Source: Pochonia chlamydosporia 170 (taxonomy: Eukaryota; Ascomycota; Sordariomycetes; Hypocreales; Clavicipitaceae). From it: a stretch of DNA of 64,000 bases. A program made the position numbers and the translations under genes. The stretch covers positions 1-64,000 of the forward strand of contig NW_019154053.1 in the NCBI RefSeq assembly GCF_001653235.2, read 5' to 3'. This document shows positions 1-9,690 of this stretch, one piece after another (position 1 is the stretch's first letter; every line of letters starts with the position of its first letter). The notes under the pieces are model-generated. The model did not search any database, was not told where the DNA came from, and saw only the letters and a list, made by a program, of their open reading frames with translations.

Positions 1-288
1 ATAATCGTTATCGTCATTGCCGGGTACATCTTCTGGGTCTTCGTGCTCTTCGTCGAGAAATGCCTGCGCGGCAACATGCTCCGTGCCTATGGCGCAGATC
101 CAGCCCACGGTGTAGTCCGTACGTTCCAACTTTCGCTTCGTAGCGTTGACAGCTAGCGTCCGAGTATCATCACGACGTGGTCTTTTCCTCCTTTGCTCTT
201 GACTCGACACTGCGTCTGAAATGTTCCCGTCCACGGACTCCGTCTCCCGAAGTCGTGTCTGCAGTTCCTGGGCTGTTGTCATCTTCAT
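1..288 (-). CDS. PNP-type NLR, 5' end only (runs off the window)
   Basis: An open frame on the minus strand starts at an ATG at 288 (a second ATG is two codons later) and stays open for 96 codons to the window edge. After about 55 polar, basic residues it reads [20 protein letters not shown] and then an acidic stretch ending NDDNDY. This is the start of the nucleoside-phosphorylase-like (PNP_UDP_1) domain found at the N terminus of many fungal NB-ARC/NACHT receptors (established family knowledge); compare the ICALPLEYNAV start of the gene at 6154. The domains beyond the edge cannot be seen, so the NB-ARC part is inference. The roughly 2 kb upstream region holds no other gene. Confidence 0.75.
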   Translation of the reverse strand, partial: MKMTTAQELQTRLRETESVDGNISDAVSSQEQRRKRPRRDDTRTLAVNATKRKLERTDYTVGWICAIGTEHVAAQAFLDEEHEDPEDVPGNDDNDY

Positions 289-2389
289 CAGCCAGAATCC
301 GCGAGAGTTCACATAAAGATATCGCGATGCCAAGCGTTTGAGAGCGAACGGAGCCGCACCGCGCCGTCGTCAGTTCTCAATATGTTGTGACTGTGGCGCT
401 GGACTGCAGCAAGCGGACCCGATTCTGCTTGCTCCCGAGCCGCAAAGATATCCGAAAGTCGCATTGCTCCGTCAAAAGAGCAAGCCGTATTGCCTAGTCG
501 GCTGAGACTGGAGGAACATCTGCACACTACCTGGTGGGAGTAGCGGCGAAAGGTGAGCCATTTTGGGCAGCGAATAACAATCGTGAGAATCTGAATCGTT
601 TCTTTTTTGGTCTTAATGCAGATGCTGAATGGCTTGCCGAACTTGATTGGTCCATTGAGTCCTTTACGAGAAGCGGCAGTTAAGAAAAGACGGGCCCAAC
701 TAACAAGCCTGGCATTAATTCTTCTTGGAGATGTGCAGACCGGCGGCTCATGCTTTTTTGCTACATTATACTTGTAAGAACTTGACATGAACGTAGCAAA
801 GTTAGTGGACAGCAGAGAATTTTAATGTTATAGAACTTAAAACAACCCACCTCTTTTTTTTTTTTTAGAGTAAAGGCCCTGATTTGGTGATCTTGAAGTT
901 ATGTGAAGTAGAATCGACGAGTTTTGTTTGACAAGGCAGCACCTCTAATCAGCTCCCATTTATCACTCAGCAGCGTGGAATTACCCGACACCTACGGTCG
1001 GCAGATGTCTATACGCTACGAAGGATTGGGATACATGGTGTTGTGTCTGCCGTTCTCTCGTCTGTAGCAGGTCATCATTGACGTATCACAACATCAACAA
1101 GGCCTTTGCTAAACTTCTTTCAACGACCCAACAAGCCCGAAACTGCACTCGTGATTCTTTCAAAAAATACTTTGGGAGCCGCTTTAAACCAGATTGGTGA
1201 TGAGTTATGAGGGTAAGTCAATTAAGTTATGCAACTGGGTAAAGCTTTAGGGCACATACGACTTGCGGTGTTGTAGTTGGTCAATATATGCTATTTGCAA
1301 TGGCGTAAAAGAGACCATAGGTCCCCGACGCCAAGCTTTCATGCAGGCAAGTCAAAAGGAAGTGTTCCGACCTACCATTGCCCTGTAAGATCATCCGCTT
1401 CGCTCCAACCTAGGCACTGAGACTGCGAGAAGAAATTTATTAAGCGCCGCCAATATTTAGTTTATCCAATCCCATGAATATAATAGTTTCATAGTCCTTC
1501 TCACCCATAATGCAATAACCAATCCGACCTAGCAAGTTGTCTAAATGCTGGCTTCCTATGACTCGACTGTCCGGACTTATTCGTCTCTGATGTTGAGGGG
1601 CCTCCGTAAATGTGTACGGAGCTTCAGCAAGTCGGAACCACAATTTTTAGTGGGATGCACTCAGCCGGAATTCGGCAAGCCAGCTTTGCGCTAATGTCAG
1701 ACATGCATTTACTAGTCAAGCGCCTTTGGGAAGGCGTACATAGATGACGATCTCCGAGTAAGAGCGGGCGTGGACTGATGGGGGGTTCCCGTGGACTAGT
1801 TCCGAACTCAAGGCTTGGCCTTTGCAAGCCTTTGCATCCAGTATGACGAGGGTGACATCAGCAGAAAATACGGTTAATGTGACGGTAGCACTAAGGCTGG
1901 TTCTAAACTTTAATTCTATACCCACCCTTAGTAGCATGGTGTAAGCCATAATATGCAATTATCTATACATTAAATAAAAGAGAGAGCGCTGGTGCCTATT
2001 TTGCGTTATATCCAAAGCTACAATTGTTTACGGCCGACCCTTGCTGCCTGGCCGCATACGTAACGAGACACCAGCCACCAAAAATAAAGACTATTTAAGG
2101 TACTGGGGTGAAAGCGATTTTCACAAATGAGCCATCATGGAAAGACTATTTGCTGCCACAGAGTTGTTTGCCCAAGTTGCCACGTAGGATTGCCTCCCCT
2201 TTTTACAGAGTTATAGTTTCGAGGGCGCATCCTTCGCGCCATTCTGACTGGACAAACACTTGCAATTGTAGGGGTATCCTTGTAACCCTATCACACCTGC
2301 AATATTTTGCAGGCTACAAATAAGTTACATGGTGGGCAAGATCAAAGTCGATTGTCTCATCTATCCGAAATGGAGTATGGCTTGCCACT
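289..2389. other. Intergenic region, no supported gene
   Basis: This is the upstream region of the minus-strand NLR, up to the Mutator-like element. It contains scattered short open frames without recognisable domains and a T-tract near 858-870. A 159-codon minus-strand frame at 309-788 has no motif and a composition unlike coding sequence here. Promoter elements for the NLR are presumably near 290-800 but none stands out. Confidence 0.5.
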
Positions 2390-2397
2390 AATTAGTG
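2390..2397. repeat. Target site duplication, left (MULE)
   Basis: AATTAGTG directly precedes the left terminal repeat and is repeated exactly at 5370-5377 after the right one. Confidence 0.9.
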
Positions 2398-2460
2398 GAC
2401 AGTCTTTAATCGGACGCACCCAAATCTCTATTCGGACGCACCCCCCCACATTCAGCCACA
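2398..2460 (+). repeat. MULE left terminal inverted repeat
   Basis: These 63 bases are the exact reverse complement of 5307-5369. Inside are two copies of TCGGACGCACCC, a likely transposase-binding motif, followed by a run of seven C. Confidence 0.92.
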
Positions 2461-2763
2461 CCTAAGGTACCTTAAGCCACATAGCCTCCGACTTCGCGGA
2501 CTGAAGCAACCGACGTCGAAACTGTTCAGTGTTGGTTGTCATTGTCGCCATTCTTAAAACTAACCAATTAAGCATTGTTGAGGTGATAGAAATTCCTCTT
2601 TGACTTCTAAACCACCGACTGTCAGTTGTCAGTGGGTAGCAAGCGTCCCAGTAGTTCTTACAGGACTGCGGTCTAGATGCTAGGACTTCGAGACATGCAG
2701 AAGTCCTAGATCTTAACAGAAGCGCCAATCTGCATATAGCCATAAAATCCTGTTAAGACAAAT

Positions 2764-5081
2764 ATGTTAATTCGCAGTGTATTGAATACAATAGCTTTAC
2801 AAGCCGTCGATAAGACTCTTCTAATGCTGGCTATGGCGCACCCTCCAGGCTTCCCCGAACCGTCTGAAACGCTACCTGTCGACTCAGCAGATGAATCTAT
2901 TAGTGACTCCGATGAATGTAACGAGATCGATGAATCTGAGGATTGGAATGGTGAACCATGGGAGGCGGTCTTTCCATCGGACTCTCCTCTTCTAACAACA
3001 ACTTATGAGTCTCTTGAGTTGCTCCTCGACAGCCTAAAGGAGTTTTGTGTTCAGAATCGGATGGGCCTCATCACGATACGAAGTCAAAAGAATAAGGCGA
3101 AGACTAGAACAATAAAATGTGAGCTTGTCTGTGATAAAAGTCGGTATAAGTCCAAGGGAGATCAATACGCCAAAATACGGAACACGAATACAACGAAGTT
3201 GGCCGCCAACTGCCCGTTCAAAGTTATCGTTCAGTCCCTCCATGCCAACAACTACGAATGGTCCATGAGAGTTGTCAGCTCCCTTCATCGAGACCACGGG
3301 CCATCACAAGGCCTCACCGAGCACTACCAATGGAGAAAGTTAACAGACGAACAAATGAACCTCCTGAAAGATCTTTGTCTTGACAAGACGATCTCTTCTC
3401 GATCCGTTCATAAGCAACTGTGCCAAAAGTGGCCTCAGATTGCTATTCGCAGGACAGATATATATAACTGGCGATGGAAAGTCAACCAAGCCAAACGTCA
3501 AGGTACGGCCGCCAAGACTTTGTACGGACGCTTTCTGAGTCAAAGAGAGTCTGGATATGGGGCTTAGCTGGATTCATGATGAGTTCCGTTTTCGAAATGC
3601 CGCTTGGGCTTATCATAAAGGGGGAAAGATGTGGCAACAATTCTCGTCATGTCTCCAGATTGACGCTACATATAAGACCAACTGCTATAAAATGCCTTTG
3701 GTTACTGTCGTAACTGTATCGTCGGAGAAGACGTCCATGCCAATTTGTTATGGCCTTCTTAATAACGAACAAGTTGCTACTTATGAGTGGTTCCTCCAAC
3801 AGCTGTCGAGATTCCAACAAGCAGGCAACATCGCGCCGCCAAAAGTTATTATCACGGATAAGGACGACCAGCTGCGTGCTGCAGCACGGCAAATATTTCC
3901 TAATGCGCAACTTCAGCTATGTGTCTTCCATATCAACAGCAATGTGGTCTTATCTATTAAGAAGTGGTGGAAGAAAACCGATGGCTCTGAGACAGATAGC
4001 GATAGTGACAATGCAGATACTGCTGACATTCAAGAGATGGAACGTGGGAATGTCAACGTTAAAGATATGAAGGATTCCAAACTTGGCCCTGTTCCCAAAC
4101 GAGTATTAAAAACTCGAGCTGGTCTGTACTCCTCTGGAGACATATGGTATTTAGGAGATCGGAGGAGAGTTCAATCAAGCATGGCGGCAACTTCAAGAGA
4201 CCTTTGAACACCAGGAGCGCATTCTGAGTTATCTCAAGAGCACATATTTACCTTTGAAGAAAGAATGGGCATGCTGCTATACTCGCCATTATCGGAACTT
4301 CGGTTTGTTTACGACAGCACCGGCCGAGTCAAACCATCATTCTCTGAAGACCTACAACCTATCCCTTCGGTCCGACCTCCCTGATGTCGAAGAGGCCACA
4401 GCTAGTCAGACAGTGGATAAACGTCTGCTATATAAAGACAAAATACAACAAGCAAACACCACCATTCGGAACCAGTTCTCAGGAAGAGAGTGGCTTGGCC
4501 AGCTGCCTTTAAGTGTCACTCGTTGGGCACTAGACCAACTCAACGAGATCCACAGGCCTATGGAATCAGGCCAGATCTCCAAGAAGCCTTTACTAGCGTG
4601 TACAGGCTCTACTAAGGCTCAATACGGCTTGCCTTGTGCTCACATGCTCCTCAGGTTAGCTGATCAAGATAAGCCACTGAAGAGGGAAGACTTGGATCCA
4701 TTTTGGCACATCAAACGATCTCGAGAAATTGACGATCCTCTTCTTCAGGTACAGCGTCCTCCGATGGGAATACCCAAGGGACGACCACAAAATGGCGAAC
4801 CATTTGGCAACGAACGTGCGATTCCCGATCATCAACTTGCGCCTCAAGGGTCAACACGAAGTGGCGTTAAGAGGTCAGCACGTCGGAACTACTCTCAATT
4901 CGAGCTAGGGTCAACTCTTGACGAGGAAGACGCAGCCGACCTACCAGACCAACAACAGCCTCGGCGAAAACGGAGTAAAGTTTCTGCTAGAGTCACAACT
5001 CGAGTTACTCGTCAACAGGCAAAGGGACACAGGGGCGGGTCCCCAATAATCCAGCTAAACAGCATCATTCTCCAGATGTAG
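2764..5081 (+). CDS. MULE transposase (two short introns)
   Basis: This is a DDE transposase of the MULE/FAR1-like superfamily that would bind the terminal repeats and move the element. The gene occupies three frames. Removing GT-AG introns at 3503-3545 (43 bases, phase 1) and 4103-4154 (52 bases, phase 0) joins exons 2764-3502, 3546-4102 and 4155-5081 into one 740-aa protein, and the second intron ends in the TAG that would otherwise be a stop. A DNA-binding N-terminal region (about residues 90-240) precedes the catalytic core. The core shows the first acid in IDATYKTN, the second in VIITDKD, then LCVFHI (C-x2-H), and the glutamate in APAESNHHSLK. A SWIM-like zinc motif, C then GLPCAH, follows near 4600-4645. 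All key residues are present. Intron calls are by eye, and 43 bases is near the fungal minimum, so the first junction could instead be a frameshift. Confidence 0.88.
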
Positions 5082-5306
5082 AGGAGGACCATAAAATAAC
5101 GAAGATTTTGCTTGCGAAGGGACAGAAAAAGTGGAAGGAAAAGGAAAAGGTTGGTGATAGCATTGTAGTTGCAACGGATTAAGGTAGGAAGTCACCCTGG
5201 GGTGGTAGCAAAATACTACTCAGGCACTGTAAGTAGTTGTTGGTATGGTGGAAATACTGGAGATATCACTTGCAGCAAATTTGACCGGGACATTATCGGA
5301 GACTGC

Positions 5307-5369
5307 TGTGGCTGAATGTGGGGGGGTGCGTCCGAATAGAGATTTGGGTGCGTCCGATTAAAGACTGTC
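5307..5369 (-). repeat. MULE right terminal inverted repeat
   Basis: Perfect 63-base inverted copy of 2398-2460. Confidence 0.92.
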
Positions 5370-5377
5370 AATTAGTG
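5370..5377. repeat. Target site duplication, right (MULE)
   Basis: AATTAGTG, identical to 2390-2397. Confidence 0.9.
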
Positions 5378-6153
5378 AATGGATCCCTTCGGCTCTGGGA
5401 GATGTATTAGTCTCTCCATCCCTTATTGTGCTTGCATTCTCCTGTATCTTCATGTATAATTCTAGTAGGGCTGTCAAGGTCAAGGGAGCCGCCTTGGCAC
5501 CAGGGTGTTATTCCATAATCACAATAACCTATTCCGATTCCAGATCAGTGTTAGGGTGTTCCCTTCCCTAGCGCCGTTTCGTCCAACCTGGGTCCGTTTT
5601 TCTGTATGATGGGGTTGGATATTTGGCATCCACGATTGGAGCTCAGTGAGGCGACTCCTGCCGGGCTGCCACGTGATTCTTGGCCTAGGTAACCTCTGGA
5701 GGTAGTAAATGTAGGTGGGATACTCAGCCTGGGAAGATTGGAGTTCGTGGACCAAAGTCAAAGAAACCCGAGTGGCAGTCGGAGCGTTGGCCGGCCACAA
5801 GATTGCCAATAGTATAGAGGAAATAAAAAGATGCCTTTTGCAACTAGACAAAAGTACCTTCATTTAGTGTACCCCGCTCTGAGTTCTGTCTGGTGGTGTC
5901 CCTTCAAACCAAACCACACCTTGTGGTCGGAACCGTGAGGCGCGGCTGAGTGTTCCGTATCTGCGTATGTACCTGTCGAGATTATTAGGCGGCACCTCCT
6001 ACTGTAGTTGTCCAGATTGCTGATTCCCAACCCACAAAGCTGTTCAATTCATCTACAGCCGCGGCATTTCGATGGCCAGAGAATACAACCAATGCTGCAG
6101 AAGCACGGGAGATGGGATGAAATGCAATACACGCACACTCTGGCTAGAGTAAT
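5378..6153. other. Upstream region of the complete NLR
   Basis: About 780 bases between the MULE and the NLR start. It contains the dispersed repeat at 5691-5770; the rest holds no recognisable gene. The last few hundred bases are the likely NLR promoter. Confidence 0.5.
5691..5770 (+). repeat. Dispersed 80-base repeat, copy 1
   Basis: Matches 30556-30635 in the same orientation without gaps, with about nine mismatches by eye. It begins AACCTCTGGAGGTAGTAAA and ends GTCAAAGAAACCCG. It is likely the remnant of a dispersed mobile element of unknown class. Confidence 0.75.
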
Positions 6154-9100
6154 ATGAATGAAAAATTTCAAGCAGCACATTCCTTGTCAACCACGAGTGC
6201 CGTTACAATGACGGCTCCGCGACCTTCCTGCCGCGAAGACTTCGAGATCGCGATCATTTGCGCTTTGCCACTCGAATATAATGCAGTGGCCCTCCTGTTT
6301 GACGAGCGCTGGGATGAGTACGGTGACACATTTGGAAAAGCGCATAGAGATCCCAATACCTACACCACTGGCCGCATGGGCAAGCATAACGTCGTGCTGG
6401 CTCTCTTGTCTGGTATGGGCAAAGCCAAGGTAGCTGCCGCTGCGGCAAGCATGCGGTCGAGCTATGGGGACTTGGAACTAGTGCTTCTAGTGGGAATCTG
6501 TGGCGGCGTGCCGCATCATGGTCAGGATGAGATCTTGCTAGGAGATGTGGTTATCAGCAAGAGAGTTGTTCAGTATGACTTTGGCAGGAAATATCCCGAT
6601 AAGTTTTTGCGCAAGGATACGATCGAAGATAATCTAAGCAAACACGACAAAAACATTCGCAATTTTCTCGCTCTATTCGACACAGATAACGGCAAAGAGA
6701 CACTCCAAGAACGGACTGCACACTTTCTCACTCAGTTGCAAGCCAAAGCTGAGAAGCACCAGGCTAAATACCAATATCCCGGGACGGCCGAGGATAAGTT
6801 GTTCGAGTCAAGCTATCGACACAAGCACCGCATCTCACCGGCGTGCATCTGCAGCGACTGCCATGGAAGGATGGATCCCATATGCGACGACGCTCTTAGT
6901 GCGTTGTGCGATGATTTGGGATGCGACGAAAGATACCTAGAACGCAGAGATCGACTTCAGGCGAGGCGTCAGTTGGAGCAAGAAAAGAAGGACAGGGCGC
7001 AAGAGCCAGCCGTCCACATTGGCGCAATTGCATCTGGCGATACAGTAATGAGGTCGGGAGAAGACCGGGACAGGATCGCCAAGAAAGAAGGCGTTATTGC
7101 GTTTGAGATGGAATGCGCCGGGGTATGGGAAGAAATGCCATGCATTGTCGTGAAAAGCGTGTGCGATTATGCCGACTGTCATAAGAACAAGAAGTGGCAG
7201 GATTTCGCAGCAGCAACAGCAGCATCGGCATCGAAGGCAATTCTAGAACGATACATCCAAACAGACAGACGCCGTGGCCGGGTCGTGGACGAACCGCTGG
7301 TAGGCCATTTTTTAGTTCCGTTTGGAAGGAATCAGACCTTCGTTGGCAGGGAAACGATTTTATCAAAGCTTCTGGAAAGAATCTGCCCAGGCACGAACCA
7401 GGACGACTGTCAGAGAACCGCCGTCGAAGGCCTCGGTGGCGTCGGTAAGACGCAGATCGCACTGGAGGCTGTCTACCGAGTCCGCAATGTGCACCCTGAC
7501 TGCTCCATTTTCTGGGTCCCGGCCGTGGACGCAAACACCTTTGAAAACGCTTACCGCGATATCGGCAAACGGATGAAGATTCAGGGTATCGACGAGGACA
7601 AGGCTGACATTAAGCGGCTTGTTAAAACTGCGCTAAGTGACGATAGTAGTGGCTGCTGGCTCTTGGTAGTCGATAATGCCGATGATATTACGTTGCTCTT
7701 TGGCGTCACTAGACTGTCAGACTATCTTCCATTTAGTCGAAAGGGCTCGATTCTGTTTACAACGCGGAATCATATGACCGTAGTGAAGCTAGACATCCCG
7801 AAAAGTGGTGTCCTCACCCTAGCGGAGATGAGCAGAACCGAGGCCACGGAACTATTGCAGACGAACTTGACGTCAAACCAGACGAGTGATATTGAAAGCA
7901 ACATGGAGCTGCTTGACTTCCTGACCGACTTGCCACTAGCCATCAAGCAGGCGTCGGCTTACATGGCCGAGACGGGAATCACAACGGCACGATATCTCCA
8001 TCATTATCGGTCCAGCGATAAAAATATGATCACGCTACTTAGTAGGGATTTCAAGGACCAGGGCCGCTACCAGACCATGAGAAATCCGGTCGCCACAACC
8101 TGGCTAATCTCCTTCGACCATGTCTCACGGGATAAACCACTTGCAGCCCGATATCTGAGATTTCTGTGCCTCCTTGGGGAGAAAGACATCCCTACATCTT
8201 TGCTGCCACCACCAGAAAGTGAGTTAGACATGGACGAGGCGATTGGCACGCTCAGAGCATATGCATTCATTACTCAGCGGGAGGGGCAAGATTCGATCGA
8301 TATGCACCGGCTTGTTCGACTAGCGATGCAAAACTGGCTAGGGAACGAGGAACTGAAGAGCTCTGTGACGTCTGCGATACAGCGGCTTAATCAAGCGTTT
8401 CCGTTTCCAGAGCACGAGAACAGGGATATGTGGATGAGATATTTACCGCACGCACAAGCCGCACTGGAGTTTCGGGAGCACGCCGAAGGTGGGAAAGTGG
8501 ACGCTAGTCTTTTGTATAGTGTGGCCGAAAGTTATTCCTTACTAGGACGATATCAGAAGGCAGAGCAGATGCATCGACAGTCGCTACAGGTTTACGAGAC
8601 GGTGCTAGGCAAAGACCATCCGGACACACTTTCTAGCATAAACAGCCTCGCAAATGCGCTTAAAAACCTGGGGAAGTACGAGGAGGCCGAGCGGATGCAT
8701 CGGCAGACACTCCAGCTTCGTCAGAAGGTGCTGGGCAAAGACCATCCGCGCACACTTGACAGCATGAACAACCTCGCCAATGTGCTTAGACATCTGGGGA
8801 AGTACGAGGAGGCCGAGCAGATGCATTGGCAGACACTCGAGCTTCGTCAGAAGGTGCTGGGCAAAGACCATCCGGACACACTTTCCAGCATGGACAGCCT
8901 CGCAAATGTGCTTAGACATCTGGGGGAGTACGAGGAGGCCGAGCAGATGCATCGGCAGACACTCGAGCTTCGTGAGAAGGTGCTGGGCAAAGACCATCCG
9001 CGCACACTTGACAGCATGAACAACCTCGCAAATGTGCTTAGACATCTGGGGGAGTACGAGGAGGCCGAGCAGATGCATTGGCAGACACTCGAGCTTCGTC

Positions 9101-9690
9101 AGAAGGTGCTGGGCAAAGATCATCCGCGCACACTTGACAGCATGAACAACCTCGCACTTGTGCTTGATAATCTGGGGAAGTACGAGGAGGCCGAGCAGAT
9201 GCATCGGCAGGAATGGAAGTTAACAGAGAAGGTGCTAGGCAAAGACCATCCGTCCACACTTTCCAGCATGAACAACCTCGCAAATGTGCTTGGTAATCTG
9301 GGGAAGTACGAGGAGGCTGAGCAGATGCATCGGCAGGAATGGAAGTTAACAGAGAAGGTGCTAGGCAAAGACCATCCGGACACACTTGGCAGCATGTACA
9401 ACCTCGCAAATGTGCTTGGTAATCTGGGGAAGTATGAGGAGGCCGAGCAGATGCATCGGCAGGAATGGAAGTTAACAGAGAAGGTGCTAGGCAAAGACCA
9501 TCCGGACACACTTTCTAGCATAAACAGCCTCGCAATTGTGCTTGATAATCTGGGGAAGTATGAGGAGGCCGAGCAAATGCATCGGCAGACACTCGAGCTT
9601 CGTGAGGAGGTGCTGGGCAAAGACCATCCGTCGACGCGAAGAAGTCGGAGGAATTTTGAAAACTGCTTGAGGGCGAAGACATCTCCTTAA
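6154..9690 (+). CDS. PNP-NB-ARC-TPR NOD-like receptor
   Basis: A 1178-aa fungal NLR, single exon. Residues about 30-365 form a PNP_UDP_1-like domain (IAIICALPLEYNAV at the start, VGICGGVP, and GVIAFEMECAG near the end), interrupted by a charged, Cys-containing insert near 230-280. Residues about 390-700 are NB-ARC, with P-loop GLGGVGKT at 426-433, Walker B LLVVDNADD near 503-511, GSILFTTR and DLPLAIKQA. From about 800 to the end is a TPR array of 42-aa units. Such proteins act as intracellular sensors in fungal non-self recognition and regulated cell death: the TPRs sense, the NB-ARC oligomerises and the N-terminal domain executes (family knowledge; the ligand is unknown). The ATG at 6154 gives the longest frame, while the one at 6208 begins 11 residues before the conserved PNP start and is an equally good start. 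The TPR units are nearly identical in DNA. Confidence 0.95.
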   Translation: MNEKFQAAHSLSTTSAVTMTAPRPSCREDFEIAIICALPLEYNAVALLFDERWDEYGDTFGKAHRDPNTYTTGRMGKHNVVLALLSGMGKAKVAAAAASMRSSYGDLELVLLVGICGGVPHHGQDEILLGDVVISKRVVQYDFGRKYPDKFLRKDTIEDNLSKHDKNIRNFLALFDTDNGKETLQERTAHFLTQLQAKAEKHQAKYQYPGTAEDKLFESSYRHKHRISPACICSDCHGRMDPICDDALSALCDDLGCDERYLERRDRLQARRQLEQEKKDRAQEPAVHIGAIASGDTVMRSGEDRDRIAKKEGVIAFEMECAGVWEEMPCIVVKSVCDYADCHKNKKWQDFAAATAASASKAILERYIQTDRRRGRVVDEPLVGHFLVPFGRNQTFVGRETILSKLLERICPGTNQDDCQRTAVEGLGGVGKTQIALEAVYRVRNVHPDCSIFWVPAVDANTFENAYRDIGKRMKIQGIDEDKADIKRLVKTALSDDSSGCWLLVVDNADDITLLFGVTRLSDYLPFSRKGSILFTTRNHMTVVKLDIPKSGVLTLAEMSRTEATELLQTNLTSNQTSDIESNMELLDFLTDLPLAIKQASAYMAETGITTARYLHHYRSSDKNMITLLSRDFKDQGRYQTMRNPVATTWLISFDHVSRDKPLAARYLRFLCLLGEKDIPTSLLPPPESELDMDEAIGTLRAYAFITQREGQDSIDMHRLVRLAMQNWLGNEELKSSVTSAIQRLNQAFPFPEHENRDMWMRYLPHAQAALEFREHAEGGKVDASLLYSVAESYSLLGRYQKAEQMHRQSLQVYETVLGKDHPDTLSSINSLANALKNLGKYEEAERMHRQTLQLRQKVLGKDHPRTLDSMNNLANVLRHLGKYEEAEQMHWQTLELRQKVLGKDHPDTLSSMDSLANVLRHLGEYEEAEQMHRQTLELREKVLGKDHPRTLDSMNNLANVLRHLGEYEEAEQMHWQTLELRQKVLGKDHPRTLDSMNNLALVLDNLGKYEEAEQMHRQEWKLTEKVLGKDHPSTLSSMNNLANVLGNLGKYEEAEQMHRQEWKLTEKVLGKDHPDTLGSMYNLANVLGNLGKYEEAEQMHRQEWKLTEKVLGKDHPDTLSSINSLAIVLDNLGKYEEAEQMHRQTLELREEVLGKDHPSTRRSRRNFENCLRAKTSP
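8603..9630 (+). repeat. Tandem 126-base TPR-coding repeats, eight full units
   Basis: Each unit encodes 42 residues starting VLGKDHP and ending at the next VLGKDHP, with core LGKYEEAEQMHRQ. Units differ at few positions: the residue after HP is D, R or S, and the helix is either QTLELR or QEWKLT. The last three to four units share QEWKLTEK. Near-identity of the DNA, not only of the protein, points to recent expansion or gene conversion. Confidence 0.93.

Larger units (their letters stand above)
2398..5369 (+). mobile_element. Complete Mutator-like (MULE) DNA transposon
   Basis: A 2972-base element is bounded by perfect 63-base terminal inverted repeats (2398-2460 and 5307-5369, outermost bases GACAGTC) and flanked by identical 8-base duplications AATTAGTG. 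It encodes one transposase on the plus strand. Perfect repeats, a perfect duplication and a coding frame that becomes continuous when two short introns are removed indicate a young and possibly active copy. In transposase type it resembles the fungal Hop group of Mutator elements, but the exact family cannot be named from sequence alone. Confidence 0.92.

Noticed and set aside
309..788. 159-codon minus-strand frame near the window start
   Set aside because: No domain, and it lies in the likely promoter of the minus-strand NLR at 1-288.
5519..5863. 114-codon minus-strand frame with an apparent signal peptide
   Set aside because: It overlaps the dispersed 80-base repeat and matches only the equivalent frame in the other repeat copy.
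8605..9620. Three long minus-strand frames (157-199 codons) opposite the TPR repeats
   Set aside because: They are shadows of the 126-base repeats on the plus strand; their proteins are just the same unit translated backwards.
8603..9630. Regularly spaced direct repeats, CRISPR-like at first sight
   Set aside because: The 126-base units are contiguous, without spacers, and code for TPRs in frame.
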